From assembly GCA_946498375.1 (NCBI GenBank), contig CAMMOI010000004.1, positions 1-51,224 of the forward strand: DNA of 51,224 bases. Reading direction: 5' to 3'. Of this stretch, positions 27,125 to 35,990 are shown piece after piece. The first letter of the stretch is position 1; every line of letters begins with the position of its first letter. This DNA is from an uncultured Mycoplasmatota bacterium (lineage in GTDB: Bacteria > Bacillota_I > Bacilli_A > RF39 > UBA660). Both the position numbers and the translations under genes were made by a program. Under the pieces are notes generated by a model. It saw nothing but the letters and a program-made list of their open reading frames with translations, had not been told where the DNA came from and did not search any database.

Positions 27125-27536
27125 CTATATCATCAATTATAGCAAGTTCCTCTTCTAAAGTTTGTTTTAGACGAGTCTTCATTATATTTACACGATGCTT
27201 TAAATTAATTGATTCTTGCTCAATTTTGGATGATTTAAGCAAAGCTTCATTTATAATGCGAGAAGCATTTTGTTTAGCTTCTTTTATAATACTATTTGAT
27301 TCATCACGGGCGATTTTTTTTATTTGACTAGAAGTTTCCTCAGCAATAGACACAGCTTTATTTAACGTACTTTCCATATTTTTATAATGCTGCATCTGTT
27401 CATTTAATTCTTTTATTTTATGATCTCTTTGTCTTAAATTATTAAGCATTGCTTCATATTTATCAGCCACTTCAGCTACAAAATCGTTAACTTCATGCTT
27501 ATTATAGCCTTTAAAGCTTGTACTAAACTTCTTCAT
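27108..27536 (-). CDS. divIVA: DivIVA domain cell-division/polarity protein
   Basis: The protein has 142 residues. It begins MKKFSTSFKGYNKHEVNDFV, the membrane-binding DivIVA start, and continues as a long parallel coiled coil to residue 140. DivIVA marks negative membrane curvature at septum and poles. ATG 27534-27536 is chosen because AGGTG lies five bases upstream; the earlier in-frame ATG would place that site inside the gene. It follows sepF closely, as in the division cluster of Gram-positives, but the usual ylmG, ylmH and ileS are absent. Confidence 0.9.
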   Translation of the reverse strand: MKKFSTSFKGYNKHEVNDFVAEVADKYEAMLNNLRQRDHKIKELNEQMQHYKNMESTLNKAVSIAEETSSQIKKIARDESNSIIKEAKQNASRIINEALLKSSKIEQESINLKHRVNIMKTRLKQTLEEELAIIDDIDDIDY

Positions 27537-27568
27537 CAAATCACCTGCCATTACAAACTAAGATTAAA

Positions 27569-27967
27569 CTACCACTCTACTTCTTCATCTTCATTACTGT
27601 CTTTTTTATTATCTTCTGTTATTTTTCCTTGAACACTTACATTTTTAGGAGTACATAAATATATACCTACACCAACTTTTTCCATAGAACCCCCAATAGC
27701 ATAAATACAACCAGATAAAAAATCAATAATTCTTTTAGCTTGATCTGATGTAACTCTTTTTAAATTGACGACTACACTATTTCTATTTTTTAAATGATCT
27801 GCTATTTGTTGTGATTCAGAATAAGCTCTTGGCTCTAATAAAATCATTTTATTGCCAGTTTTATCAGCTTCTTTTAAAGCCTCTTCCTCACTCATTGTAT
27901 AAAATTCATCTTCACTTGATTCATTATCTTCTTCTATAAACATCTTTTTTAAATTTTTAAAAGCCAT
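27569..27967 (-). CDS. sepF: Cell division protein SepF
   Basis: The protein has 132 residues. A short membrane-binding N-terminal helix (MAFKNLKKMF) and an acidic linker precede the FtsZ-binding core, with LEPRAYSESQQIADHL, NSVVVNLKRV, AKRIIDFLSG and KVGVGIYLCTP. An acidic tail ends in VEW. SepF anchors FtsZ to the membrane and shapes the septum. A GGAGG site precedes the ATG at 27965-27967. It lies directly upstream of divIVA, which supports the assignment of both. Confidence 0.93.
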   Translation of the reverse strand: MAFKNLKKMFIEEDNESSEDEFYTMSEEEALKEADKTGNKMILLEPRAYSESQQIADHLKNRNSVVVNLKRVTSDQAKRIIDFLSGCIYAIGGSMEKVGVGIYLCTPKNVSVQGKITEDNKKDSNEDEEVEW

Positions 27968-28056
27968 TTTTGTTCCTCCATTTGTACACTTTTTATCCTA
28001 CCATATAATTTTATCAAAAAATTTTTTTTATTTCAATGGATTTAACTACTTTATAA

Positions 28057-28737
28057 TTAATTATCTAAAATTTTTCGAACTCTAATTTGTTCTTCTAAAT
28101 TTTCGAAATACAAAGAATCTAAATTATTTATTTCTTTTTTTAGCTCTGTATCAATAATTGGTAAGTTGTAATTTAAAGCAACTAAAAAATTCTTAAGACA
28201 ATCATATTGATATTTTAATTCTTCTTGTAATCTTTTAAAAGATATAAGATTTTTTTTCGTTAAATAAGAAGATATTGCTAAAAACGGCACTCCTATACCC
28301 ACAGCATTTTGTTTAATATCTATTTTATCTTTAACCCGCCATTCATCAAATAAATCTGTATCATTTTTTTCCATACTAGCTTCAAATTGGGCAACTAATT
28401 TTGGTTTTATTGCATTAGGAATATCACTATTTAAAACAATTGAATAACAATATAGTACAAAAGATGAGTAAGCATCGTGAGGATTATGATAATAATTTAT
28501 ACTAGAATTAATTAACTTTCTCATATCTTTACATATGCATATTTGATCTAATCCTGCTAAAGAAGCTTTTTTAACATTTGTTATCCCCTGATTTCTAAGA
28601 GAATAAATATAACCTGATTTTAATATTTTCCTTAAATCTTTTAAAGATTCATATAAATCATCTTTTTCTATATAAGATCCAAAGCTAGATCCTAGTGGAT
28701 TTATGCCATGATAATAAACATTTTCTAAATTTTGCAC
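28057..28737 (-). CDS. Hypothetical protein with an N-terminal YYHG motif
   Basis: The protein has 226 residues and is unrecognised. The N-terminus NVYYHGINPLG, followed by a helix-rich block and LDQICICKDM, faintly recalls the opening of ADP-ribosyltransferase-like folds, where an H-G pair sits on the first strand. I cannot identify a catalytic Glu with confidence. The C-terminal third is helical and charged. It lies between a DUF4153 gene (with its own terminator) and sepF, without obvious coupling to either. It is soluble, with no signal peptide. Confidence 0.45.
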   Translation of the reverse strand: MQNLENVYYHGINPLGSSFGSYIEKDDLYESLKDLRKILKSGYIYSLRNQGITNVKKASLAGLDQICICKDMRKLINSSINYYHNPHDAYSSFVLYCYSIVLNSDIPNAIKPKLVAQFEASMEKNDTDLFDEWRVKDKIDIKQNAVGIGVPFLAISSYLTKKNLISFKRLQEELKYQYDCLKNFLVALNYNLPIIDTELKKEINNLDSLYFENLEEQIRVRKILDN

Positions 28738-28794
28738 TTAAGATCTTCCTTTCTTTCAAAAGATAGTATAAATCTTTATTAGCTTTATTGCAAT

Positions 28795-28829
28795 AAAAAA
28801 GCTTATCACTATTTTACTAGTAGATAAGC
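28795..28829 (-). terminator. Terminator after the DUF4153 gene
   Basis: A long stem (GCTTATC-TACTA pairing with TAGTG-ATAAGC) is followed by six T on the minus strand and includes the gene's stop codon. Confidence 0.85.
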
Positions 28830-30425
28830 ATCTATATTATAATAATCAACAATTTTAGTATCTTTGTTATATTTAAGATTAATATAAGTTAAAATTAGTT
28901 TTTTAGTATCACTTATATTAATTACATATTTATCTTTTAAATAATTATTATCATTAGCTTCAATAATATCATTTATTTCTTGACTTAAATCAACTATAGT
29001 TTCTATATCATTTCCCTCAAATACAATATTTTTTAAATCAATGTTTTGATAAGAATTAGCGCTCACTTCATACATATAATTAAAATCTTTAATCTCATTA
29101 AATGATGTATCAAAATAACGTGTTAAATGGCTATATTCAGTAGTCTGAACCTCATTTAAATATTTATATTTATTATCAATATTATAATAAGCTTGAATTT
29201 CTTCAATTTCTTCTGCACTTAATGTTGAACTGATAAAGTCTTGGCCTAAATCATTATTTTCTAAATATTCATAAGCACTATATATTTGAATTTTTTTATC
29301 ATCAGTCAAATTACTTTGAGTATGATATTGATTTAAAATACTTTTTTGGTTCATAAGTGACAAATCATCCATATTTATTCCTGGAACTATTGTACTTATA
29401 GCAACTAATATAATCGCTACAAATATTAAATTTTCTAATTTGTCTGGTTTTTTTAAATAAAATAATATAAATATAATTTCAAATATAATTAACATAATTG
29501 TTAAATATCTAAGGGGCGTTAAACCATAAATACTAATTCGTAATCCAATAGAATATATTTGTAATAAAATAAACGGGCAAAATAAATATGGTAATATTTT
29601 ATTGATTTTACTAAATATTTTTACTTCATTATTTGTATAATTAATTATCCAAATTGGAATTCCTAAAATAAATAAACCACTTATAATTCTTCCTACTTGA
29701 TTTGATGGCATACTTAAGCTTAGAATAATTTTTATAATATATAAGTAAATAATTGCAAAGGCCATTAATAAAATAGTTTGTAAAATATAATGAATTAATA
29801 TTTTTAAAAATTTAGTTATTTCTATATTAGAATTAGTAAAACTCAAAATTATTTGAGGAACATAATAAAATCCCAAAATTAATATTTGAATACGTACTGT
29901 TAAATTAAATAACAAATAATCAAATAATAAATAATTAAATATTACACTAAGTAATAAAGCACCTAGGGCTATTACACTATAAATAATACTTGAGTAAAAA
30001 AAGTTAATAAAAACATTTCTTATATACTTATAAAATGTTATTTTTTGTTTTTTAAAATTATAAAATATAGCTAATAAATAAAGAATAATTATATAACAAA
30101 AACTTAACTTTTTAATATATCTTAAATAATTTTGATTAAATTCAATATTATTTAAGATAACTAAAATTATACTAATTACAATACCAATAAAATAACCAAC
30201 TTTTCTTTTTGAAGCTTCTTTTTGAAAAATTGTTTCTAATAAAAAAGTAAAGAAAAAAAGAAATAATCCAAACAATATTATATTATTAAACATTTTACTA
30301 GTAATAAAAGTGCTATTAAAAAATATCGTAACTAATAAAGATATAACAAAAATTATGCTAATGCTCAAAGGGAAATCTTTCATTCTCTCCCAACTTTTAA
30401 TAATTATTTTTTTTACATTTTTCAT
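28809..30425 (-). CDS. DUF4153 family polytopic membrane protein
   Basis: The protein has 538 residues. About eleven hydrophobic segments fill residues 20-350, including LRISIYGLTPLRYL, a stretch typical of DUF4153 proteins. A soluble, probably extracytoplasmic domain of about 190 residues rich in Asn, Asp and Tyr follows. The family's function is unknown. ATG 30423-30425 is chosen with AAGGAT upstream; an earlier GTG two codons away lacks spacing. A promoter at 30607-30635 leaves a long leader of about 175 bases with a hairpin. It borders the mobile island. Confidence 0.75.
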   Translation of the reverse strand: MKNVKKIIIKSWERMKDFPLSISIIFVISLLVTIFFNSTFITSKMFNNIILFGLFLFFFTFLLETIFQKEASKRKVGYFIGIVISIILVILNNIEFNQNYLRYIKKLSFCYIIILYLLAIFYNFKKQKITFYKYIRNVFINFFYSSIIYSVIALGALLLSVIFNYLLFDYLLFNLTVRIQILILGFYYVPQIILSFTNSNIEITKFLKILIHYILQTILLMAFAIIYLYIIKIILSLSMPSNQVGRIISGLFILGIPIWIINYTNNEVKIFSKINKILPYLFCPFILLQIYSIGLRISIYGLTPLRYLTIMLIIFEIIFILFYLKKPDKLENLIFVAIILVAISTIVPGINMDDLSLMNQKSILNQYHTQSNLTDDKKIQIYSAYEYLENNDLGQDFISSTLSAEEIEEIQAYYNIDNKYKYLNEVQTTEYSHLTRYFDTSFNEIKDFNYMYEVSANSYQNIDLKNIVFEGNDIETIVDLSQEINDIIEANDNNYLKDKYVINISDTKKLILTYINLKYNKDTKIVDYYNIDAYLLVK

Positions 30426-30844
30426 AAACACTATCCTTTAATTAAATTATATAATATTTTCATACTTTTTTTAAAGCTCTTTTTTTATTTTTAATAATAT
30501 TCTTATTTTCTAAATAGTTTACTAATTCTTCATCTATTTTATATATTCTCTCCTAAAATTAAAAATGACCTAGGGCTTCAAAAGTTTCCTAGGTACTACT
30601 CGATAAATCTTATCAGATATTAACGATTCTATCAATTAATTTTTCGATGATTTTAACATTATATCTGAATATCTTAAAATATCATCTTTTATAATGATTA
30701 TGCAAGTTATAAAAAACTCAATATCATTTTCTATTTGTTGGCCTTTTCACGTACTACTGCTTGTCAAACTAGGTAATTAACTTATCCAATATGGACGCTC
30801 ATACGTATTCATTTAAAGACTAAAATCACTTAATTTAATTTTTT
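30426..30844. other. 419-base non-coding junction between the DUF4153 gene and the accessory island
   Basis: No complete gene is visible. On the minus strand it holds a promoter (30607-30635) and a hairpin ACCTAGG/CCTAGGT (30568-30594) followed by a T-rich stretch. A 30-codon frame at about 30460-30549 has an AGGAGAG site but no standard start codon. A second imperfect inverted repeat (GATGATTTTAA near 30646, TTAAAATATCATC to 30686) is also present. This is the likely left boundary of the recombinase-bearing island. I could not define an attachment core by eye. Confidence 0.5.
30607..30635 (-). promoter_or_regulatory. Sigma-A type promoter reading toward the DUF4153 gene
   Basis: On the minus strand TTGATA (30630-30635) and TAAGAT (30607-30612) are 17 bases apart. 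Transcription would start near 30600 and give a leader of about 175 bases. Confidence 0.6.
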
Positions 30845-31507
30845 CTATTTAATATTTATTATTTCTTTTACTATTTCTAAAAATTGATTCCACCCTATTA
30901 CTATTGTTATAATCACTGAAAGAAAAGTTAAAATACTGATAATACCACTACATAATTTGAATAATACACTATCTTTTACTTTAGATAAACTTTTAGAAGA
31001 TATTAATCCCACACTAAATAATATATCAAGAGGAATTCCTAATATTGCTTTAATACCGCTTGTTAAATCATATATAGGATTAAATAATCTTCTTATCTCA
31101 TTTTTTCTATATTCATCTATTATTCCCATCTTTCTTAAAAAACAATTGTGACACCATGTTATTTGATCTCCTTCATATTCAATCAACCCTTTTGCTTTTA
31201 AAGATAAGACTTCATTCATGAAATTAATTACTACTTCATAATTTGGATAATGACCTCTACTATCTCTGTAAAGAATTATTCCCGAATCGCCTAATATTAT
31301 TTGTATTTTATCACTATTTGACATAAGCCATTCATATTCTTTTGTATTATATTTATCTTTATTAATCAAATCTGAAATAAATTTGCTAAACTTTTCTTCA
31401 TATTCATAGATAAAGTTATAATTATCAGACCACTTTCTTATATTTAAAACATTAGTAATAATACCAATTATAATTAGAAAAATTACTGTTAGAATAAAAT
31501 ATATCAT
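30845..31507 (-). CDS. Unknown membrane protein of the accessory island
   Basis: The protein has 220 residues. One N-terminal membrane helix (about 2-19) is followed by a soluble domain of roughly 110 residues containing ILGDSGIILYRDSRGHYPNYE and a Cys pair in WCHNC. Hydrophobic segments lie at about 150-170 and 185-212. ATG 31505-31507 has a perfect AAGGAGG eight bases upstream; an earlier TTG frame start is not used. It follows the recombinase by 47 bases in the same direction. The function is unknown. Its position suggests cargo, perhaps defence or host-interaction related, which is inference only. Confidence 0.6.
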   Translation of the reverse strand: MIYFILTVIFLIIIGIITNVLNIRKWSDNYNFIYEYEEKFSKFISDLINKDKYNTKEYEWLMSNSDKIQIILGDSGIILYRDSRGHYPNYEVVINFMNEVLSLKAKGLIEYEGDQITWCHNCFLRKMGIIDEYRKNEIRRLFNPIYDLTSGIKAILGIPLDILFSVGLISSKSLSKVKDSVLFKLCSGIISILTFLSVIITIVIGWNQFLEIVKEIINIK

Positions 31508-31554
31508 GGTATGCCTCCTTAACAATATATTATACCATTTTATTCTAAAATAGC

Positions 31555-33171
31555 TTAATCTAATTTATGCTCTACGATAAAATAATCTTGTTTTTTTCCT
31601 TTGACTTCTAAATTAATTGGTTCATTTAATAATACCAATTTCCATTCGAACCAATCTTTATGTACTGTTATTTTTTCTACTACCTCCTCTATTAATAAAT
31701 CATTAATTCCATTGTAATTAAAATCTAATAATCTCCTAACACTTTGTTTAGCTTTTTCAATTTTAACTTCAGGTGGATCTAATCTTTTCAATTCTTTTTC
31801 TAAATCTTCTATTTCTAATTTATATAATTCTATTTTATCAGATAATTTCTTTTGAAATGATTCATAATCAGATGGATTAACTTTCTTATCTAAATACAAA
31901 TTCAATAATCTATCCAACTTAATAGACTCTTCTTTTATTAGTTTATTATATCTTTTTATTTCATTATTTAATTCATCAGCATCATGTGTATCTATTTTTA
32001 TACCATTTAGTAGTATTAACTTTAATTCTGTTCTATTATGTTCATCTTCTACGAGATTTCTAAATATGAATTCAGCCATTTTCTCAAGTTTCCATTCTTG
32101 TACTTCTTTGACTTCGCAATATTTATAACCATATTCATACTTCCCACCCTTGGGATGAGTTTTTCTGTTATAGCATGCATAAGCATATGTTTTACCTTTG
32201 TTAGTTATGTGGTCTTTTCTTCTGTTAAAAGTTGACCCACATTCACATATCATTTTCTTACTCCATACATATTTAGGTACTCCAATTGCCGTCCTATCAC
32301 CTGATGTTGATGGTTTAGAGTGTCTATCTAGTATAGCTTGTACTTTTTCAAAATCTTCTTTTGAAATAATAGGTTCATGGGTACCTTCTACAACTATTTG
32401 CTCTATCTCTCCTCTATTCTTTCTCGCTTTTTGTTCAAGATAATCAGGTATATATTGTTTATTATAAACTATCGTTCCTGCATAAAATTGATTTCTTAAT
32501 ACACGTGTTATATAAGCAGCATTCCATCTATTTAGTCCAGTTGATGTCTTATAACCGTTCCTTTCTAAGTCTTTGGCTATAGTAGTTGTACCTACACCAT
32601 TTAGATATTCTTTAAATATGTATCTAACTATTTCTGCTTGATCTTGATTAACTATCATAGTGTTCTTGTCAATTTTATCATATCCCAAAATATTTCCAGA
32701 ACCCATAAAAATTCCATTCATGAATGCTATTCTTAAACCTGCTTTTACTCTTTGAGAAGTTTTCTTACTTTCATTTTGAGCTAGTGTTGCCATTATGGTA
32801 AGCTTTAATTCTCCATCATCATCCTTAAATGTCCAAATATTATCTTCTGTAAAATATACTTCAACACCAATCTTTTTAAGTTTTCTTGTTTCTTGTAATG
32901 TATCGACTGTGTTTCTAGCAAATCTTGATACTTCACGAGTAATAATTAAATCAAATTTACCTTCATGGGCATCTTTCATCATCCTTATAAAATTCTTCCT
33001 TTTCTTAATAGAAGTTCCTGTAATACCTTCATCTATATATCTATCATATAGAATCCAATTAGGATGCTTATCTAATATATCATCATAATACTGAACTTGA
33101 TTATCTAGTGCCGATAATTGTGCTTCATGTTCAGTAGATACTCTAGCATATATAGCAACCATTCTATTCAT
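31555..33171 (-). CDS. Large serine recombinase (site-specific integrase family)
   Basis: The protein has 538 residues. The N-terminal resolvase domain starts VAIYARVSTEHE, with the nucleophile at Ser12 and Arg10, and continues with TREVSRFARNT. The Recombinase domain follows (LGYDKIDKNTMIVNQDQAEIVR..FKEY, then GLNRWNAAYITRVLRNQFYAGT). A zinc ribbon begins MICECGS and ends YACYN. A coiled-coil C-terminal region of about 150 residues completes the TndX/TnpX-like architecture. ATG 33169-33171 is chosen with GAGGTG six bases upstream. It is probably the mobility gene of the surrounding restriction-modification island. Confidence 0.93.
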   Translation of the reverse strand: MNRMVAIYARVSTEHEAQLSALDNQVQYYDDILDKHPNWILYDRYIDEGITGTSIKKRKNFIRMMKDAHEGKFDLIITREVSRFARNTVDTLQETRKLKKIGVEVYFTEDNIWTFKDDDGELKLTIMATLAQNESKKTSQRVKAGLRIAFMNGIFMGSGNILGYDKIDKNTMIVNQDQAEIVRYIFKEYLNGVGTTTIAKDLERNGYKTSTGLNRWNAAYITRVLRNQFYAGTIVYNKQYIPDYLEQKARKNRGEIEQIVVEGTHEPIISKEDFEKVQAILDRHSKPSTSGDRTAIGVPKYVWSKKMICECGSTFNRRKDHITNKGKTYAYACYNRKTHPKGGKYEYGYKYCEVKEVQEWKLEKMAEFIFRNLVEDEHNRTELKLILLNGIKIDTHDADELNNEIKRYNKLIKEESIKLDRLLNLYLDKKVNPSDYESFQKKLSDKIELYKLEIEDLEKELKRLDPPEVKIEKAKQSVRRLLDFNYNGINDLLIEEVVEKITVHKDWFEWKLVLLNEPINLEVKGKKQDYFIVEHKLD

Positions 33172-33238
33172 TTTCATCACCTCAACTAAAACTTATCATT
33201 TTTATCAGAAATTGTTTACTGTGCGATTTTGAGTATAA

Positions 33239-33260
33239 GAAAAAGAAGTATTTCTACTTC
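33239..33260 (-). terminator. Terminator after the methyltransferase gene
   Basis: Stem GAAGTA/TACTTC with a GAAA loop is followed by TTTTT on the minus strand and includes the stop codon. It separates the restriction-modification operon from the recombinase gene. Confidence 0.75.
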
Positions 33261-34471
33261 TCATTTAGTTTTTCGTCCTCTTTATAATAGATTGAAAAAT
33301 TAACCTTGTTACTTATTTTCTTATCTTCTTTATTATCATTAACATAATCACCATATTTACCAACACCAATCGTAAATCTGTCAATTATTGTTTTTAAACT
33401 TTCTTCGCTATTATCTATTCCAATCCAGCTTCTATTTAAATTAGATGCTGCTTCTAATGTGGTTCCACTTCCGGCAAAACAATCCATAACTAAGTCACCA
33501 TTATTAGAAGAAGCATTTATTATTGTCTCTAACATTGTTAAATTTTTTTCAGTAGGATATCCAGTAGATTTTTGTGATTGATTAACAAAGTCTCTATAAT
33601 CTAACCATATATCTTGCATTGGTATTCCAGTTGATTCATCAAAATATACTTTTCTTCTAGGATTTCCACTTGGACTCCAATATATTTCACCATTAGCATC
33701 AAGTTCATCTAATTTTGCTGGTGTATATTGCCAATGCTTGCCTTTTGGAGGTAATTTTCCCCTCCATTCTTTTCCTGTTTCACCATTTCGAACACCAGGT
33801 GCATGAATAGGAACTTTCTTATATCTTTTTCCAGTTTCCTTATCTATACAAGGATATTGCTCAATTATTTTTTCATATTCCCATCCAACCAAAGGCCTAT
33901 TCCATGTATATTTCGGACCATTTGAATAAAACATAATATAATCAGAAATATTTCCATATGTCTTTTTTGTGGTATTTTTGGTAGAACATTTTTTTCTAGT
34001 TATAAATGCCCTAAAATTTTTTTCACCAAAAATTTCATCCATTATAATTTTAATTTTAAACACCATTTTATTATCTAAATGTACATATATTGAACCATCA
34101 GCTGCAAGTAATTCTTTCATTAGTAATAATCTTTTTCTTAGAAATTCAACATATTCTGCACCTGATAGATTGTCACTATAAGCATGTTTTAAATCTCTAT
34201 TTATAAAAGATGCTTCTGTTGCGAATGGAGGATCGATATAGATTAATTTTATTTTACCTTTATAACCATTATTGTATAAATATAATAAAACATCATAATT
34301 ATCTCCAAAATAGAAACTATTATTAGCATTTACCTCTGAATTAATATTTTTAACACATTTATATTTGCTATATTCATGATTCAAAATAGAATCTTGATTT
34401 GCCTTATTATCATAATTCAGGAATACTGGAATGGAATTTTTTTGCTTCTTTTGATTTATTCCAGTAGACAT
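33254..34471 (-). CDS. DNA methyltransferase, beta class (N6-adenine or N4-cytosine)
   Basis: The protein has 405 residues. The catalytic motif DPPF (80-83) comes before the SAM-binding FAGSGTT (332-338), the order that defines the beta class. The region between (about 150-300) is the target-recognition part. DPPF rather than SPPY suggests adenine-N6 methylation. It overlaps the stop of the upstream putative endonuclease by one base, so the two are coupled as a Type II pair. It should protect the host at the sequence cut by that enzyme. Its own terminator follows. Confidence 0.9.
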   Translation of the reverse strand: MSTGINQKKQKNSIPVFLNYDNKANQDSILNHEYSKYKCVKNINSEVNANNSFYFGDNYDVLLYLYNNGYKGKIKLIYIDPPFATEASFINRDLKHAYSDNLSGAEYVEFLRKRLLLMKELLAADGSIYVHLDNKMVFKIKIIMDEIFGEKNFRAFITRKKCSTKNTTKKTYGNISDYIMFYSNGPKYTWNRPLVGWEYEKIIEQYPCIDKETGKRYKKVPIHAPGVRNGETGKEWRGKLPPKGKHWQYTPAKLDELDANGEIYWSPSGNPRRKVYFDESTGIPMQDIWLDYRDFVNQSQKSTGYPTEKNLTMLETIINASSNNGDLVMDCFAGSGTTLEAASNLNRSWIGIDNSEESLKTIIDRFTIGVGKYGDYVNDNKEDKKISNKVNFSIYYKEDEKLNEK

Positions 34472-35346
34472 TATTCTTCACCTTTTAACCATTCCGGAGT
34501 TAATCTTTCCTCAACCATTCTTAATGTAACAACTTTAACTTCATTTGGATATCTTTCTTCTATTTTAGAATAGTCTTCCCACATGCTACCAAGTAATAAA
34601 CCAGGTCCATCATTTAAAAAAATAACTTTTGTTTTTAAACCATTGTCATGTACGTATTTCAATATTTCGTCTGAACAATTTTTGTATCCCCCAGTTCTGT
34701 CGTCTTCTTGAGCACCGCCCCTATCTCCGTCATATCTTGCTAATCCAACTGCATATATCTTTTTTTTATCAGGTGATGAAATAACAAAATCTAATGGTCT
34801 ACTCAAGTTAGGATAGTTTTTCCAAAATGAAGAGGCTTGCACATCTGATCCAGAACGTCTAGGGCCCCATATAATCAAATCATCAAACTTTGATTCTATT
34901 AAATCGAAAAACTTTTCTGTTAAATCATAGCCTTTCTTTCCTCTATCTTTGTATTCCCATAATATTGCACAAATTGTTTCATCTGGCATCGGTCTCGAAT
35001 CAAATTTTTCTTGTACTTCATTTATTGGTCTAAATCCGTCACCGAAATCATCACATATTTTTTTTACTAAACTTTTTTTCTTTAACAATTCTACTGGAGT
35101 TTCAGGTGATGCATATTTTCTAAAAACTCTACATAGTTGTATTCTCATCCAAGGATTTGGAACATTACATATATTAGCAAATAAAGATTTTGAGCTTTCA
35201 GATCTTTTTAATATTTGAGAAAATGTCTCTAATACTGGTTTATATAAATTACATGCATCAACCAATATATCTGGATAATATTCACCAGTTGAAAGAGTTA
35301 TATAATTTCTTCTATCCAATTCATTATAATCTCTAAAATTTTTCAT
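34471..35346 (-). CDS. Putative Type II restriction endonuclease
   Basis: The protein has 291 residues. ATG 35344-35346 follows GAGGTG, so the longer frame is not used. Near residues 190-240 the order PLDFVISSPDKKKIYAVGLA then RYDGDRGGAQEDDRTGG resembles a PD-(D/E)XK nuclease core, with Asp before a beta strand, but a clean ExK is not visible. The call rests mainly on context: it is one base from a methyltransferase and behind an XRE regulator. The N-terminal 150 residues are helical and could bind DNA. Recognition sequence is unknown. Confidence 0.65.
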   Translation of the reverse strand: MKNFRDYNELDRRNYITLSTGEYYPDILVDACNLYKPVLETFSQILKRSESSKSLFANICNVPNPWMRIQLCRVFRKYASPETPVELLKKKSLVKKICDDFGDGFRPINEVQEKFDSRPMPDETICAILWEYKDRGKKGYDLTEKFFDLIESKFDDLIIWGPRRSGSDVQASSFWKNYPNLSRPLDFVISSPDKKKIYAVGLARYDGDRGGAQEDDRTGGYKNCSDEILKYVHDNGLKTKVIFLNDGPGLLLGSMWEDYSKIEERYPNEVKVVTLRMVEERLTPEWLKGEE

Positions 35347-35412
35347 ATAATACACCTCATTTATAATTATATCACAAAAAACGACTATTTTTTGCCATTT
35401 AATCAATGTTAT

Positions 35413-35880
35413 TTAATTATATAAATCAAAGTGAAGTTTCCATTCTATATAATCACTATCTGATATTTTTCCTTTTTCTCTTCTTTCTCTCATTTCTCCC
35501 CATTCTTCTAATCCTCTTATAATATCTTCGTTATAATATGTTTTTTTCATAGCATCTATATCAATAATAAATTGACTATAAGGGCATAATTCTTCTTCCC
35601 ACATATGATAGTATATCACTTCATTTGGATCTACAAAATTATATCTTCTTATAGCATAATTACTTACATCAAATAATTCTGCTAATAATTCAATTCTCTC
35701 TGTTTGTGGTTCTCTAGCATTTCTTTCATATTTATCTATGCTATCTGTTGGTTTTACACCTCCTAACTGTAAAAATTCTGCTACATTTGGCTTAGACATA
35801 TATCTTAGCTTCCTTACAAATTTTAGTCTTGCTCCTTGACTAAGATTCTCCAATTCAGGTTTAAAAAAATTATTATTCAT
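35413..35880 (-). CDS. XRE-type helix-turn-helix regulator of the restriction-modification operon
   Basis: The protein has 155 residues. An N-terminal helix-turn-helix (about 12-70, ending IDKYERNAREPQTERIELLAELFDVSNYAI) precedes an unrelated acidic C-terminal half. ATG 35878-35880 has a GGAGGT site; the earlier frame start overlaps it. It is the first gene before the endonuclease, the usual place of a controller (C) protein. A palindrome 41 bases upstream of the start is a candidate operator. Controller proteins delay endonuclease expression until methylation is complete. Confidence 0.75.
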   Translation of the reverse strand: MNNNFFKPELENLSQGARLKFVRKLRYMSKPNVAEFLQLGGVKPTDSIDKYERNAREPQTERIELLAELFDVSNYAIRRYNFVDPNEVIYYHMWEEELCPYSQFIIDIDAMKKTYYNEDIIRGLEEWGEMRERREKGKISDSDYIEWKLHFDLYN

Positions 35881-35920
35881 TATATTTACCTCCAATCTTA
35901 TTTTTTTATTCCATTAAAAA

Positions 35921-35939
35921 GCTAGTATTAAATACTAGC
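35921..35939. repeat. Perfect inverted repeat upstream of the XRE gene (candidate operator)
   Basis: GCTAGTATT and AATACTAGC are separated by one base. It lies between the putative XRE promoter (35962-35990) and the start codon, where an autoregulatory site would be expected. It has no T run, so a terminator is less likely. Confidence 0.5.
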
Positions 35940-35961
35940 CAACTCCTTTTTATTCTTTTTA

Positions 35962-35990
35962 CTATTATGCTCTCTATATTTGAACTACAA
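35962..35990 (-). promoter_or_regulatory. Candidate promoter of the XRE/restriction operon
   Basis: On the minus strand TTGTAG (35985-35990) and TAATAG (35962-35967) are 17 bases apart, about 80 bases before the XRE start. Confidence 0.4.
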
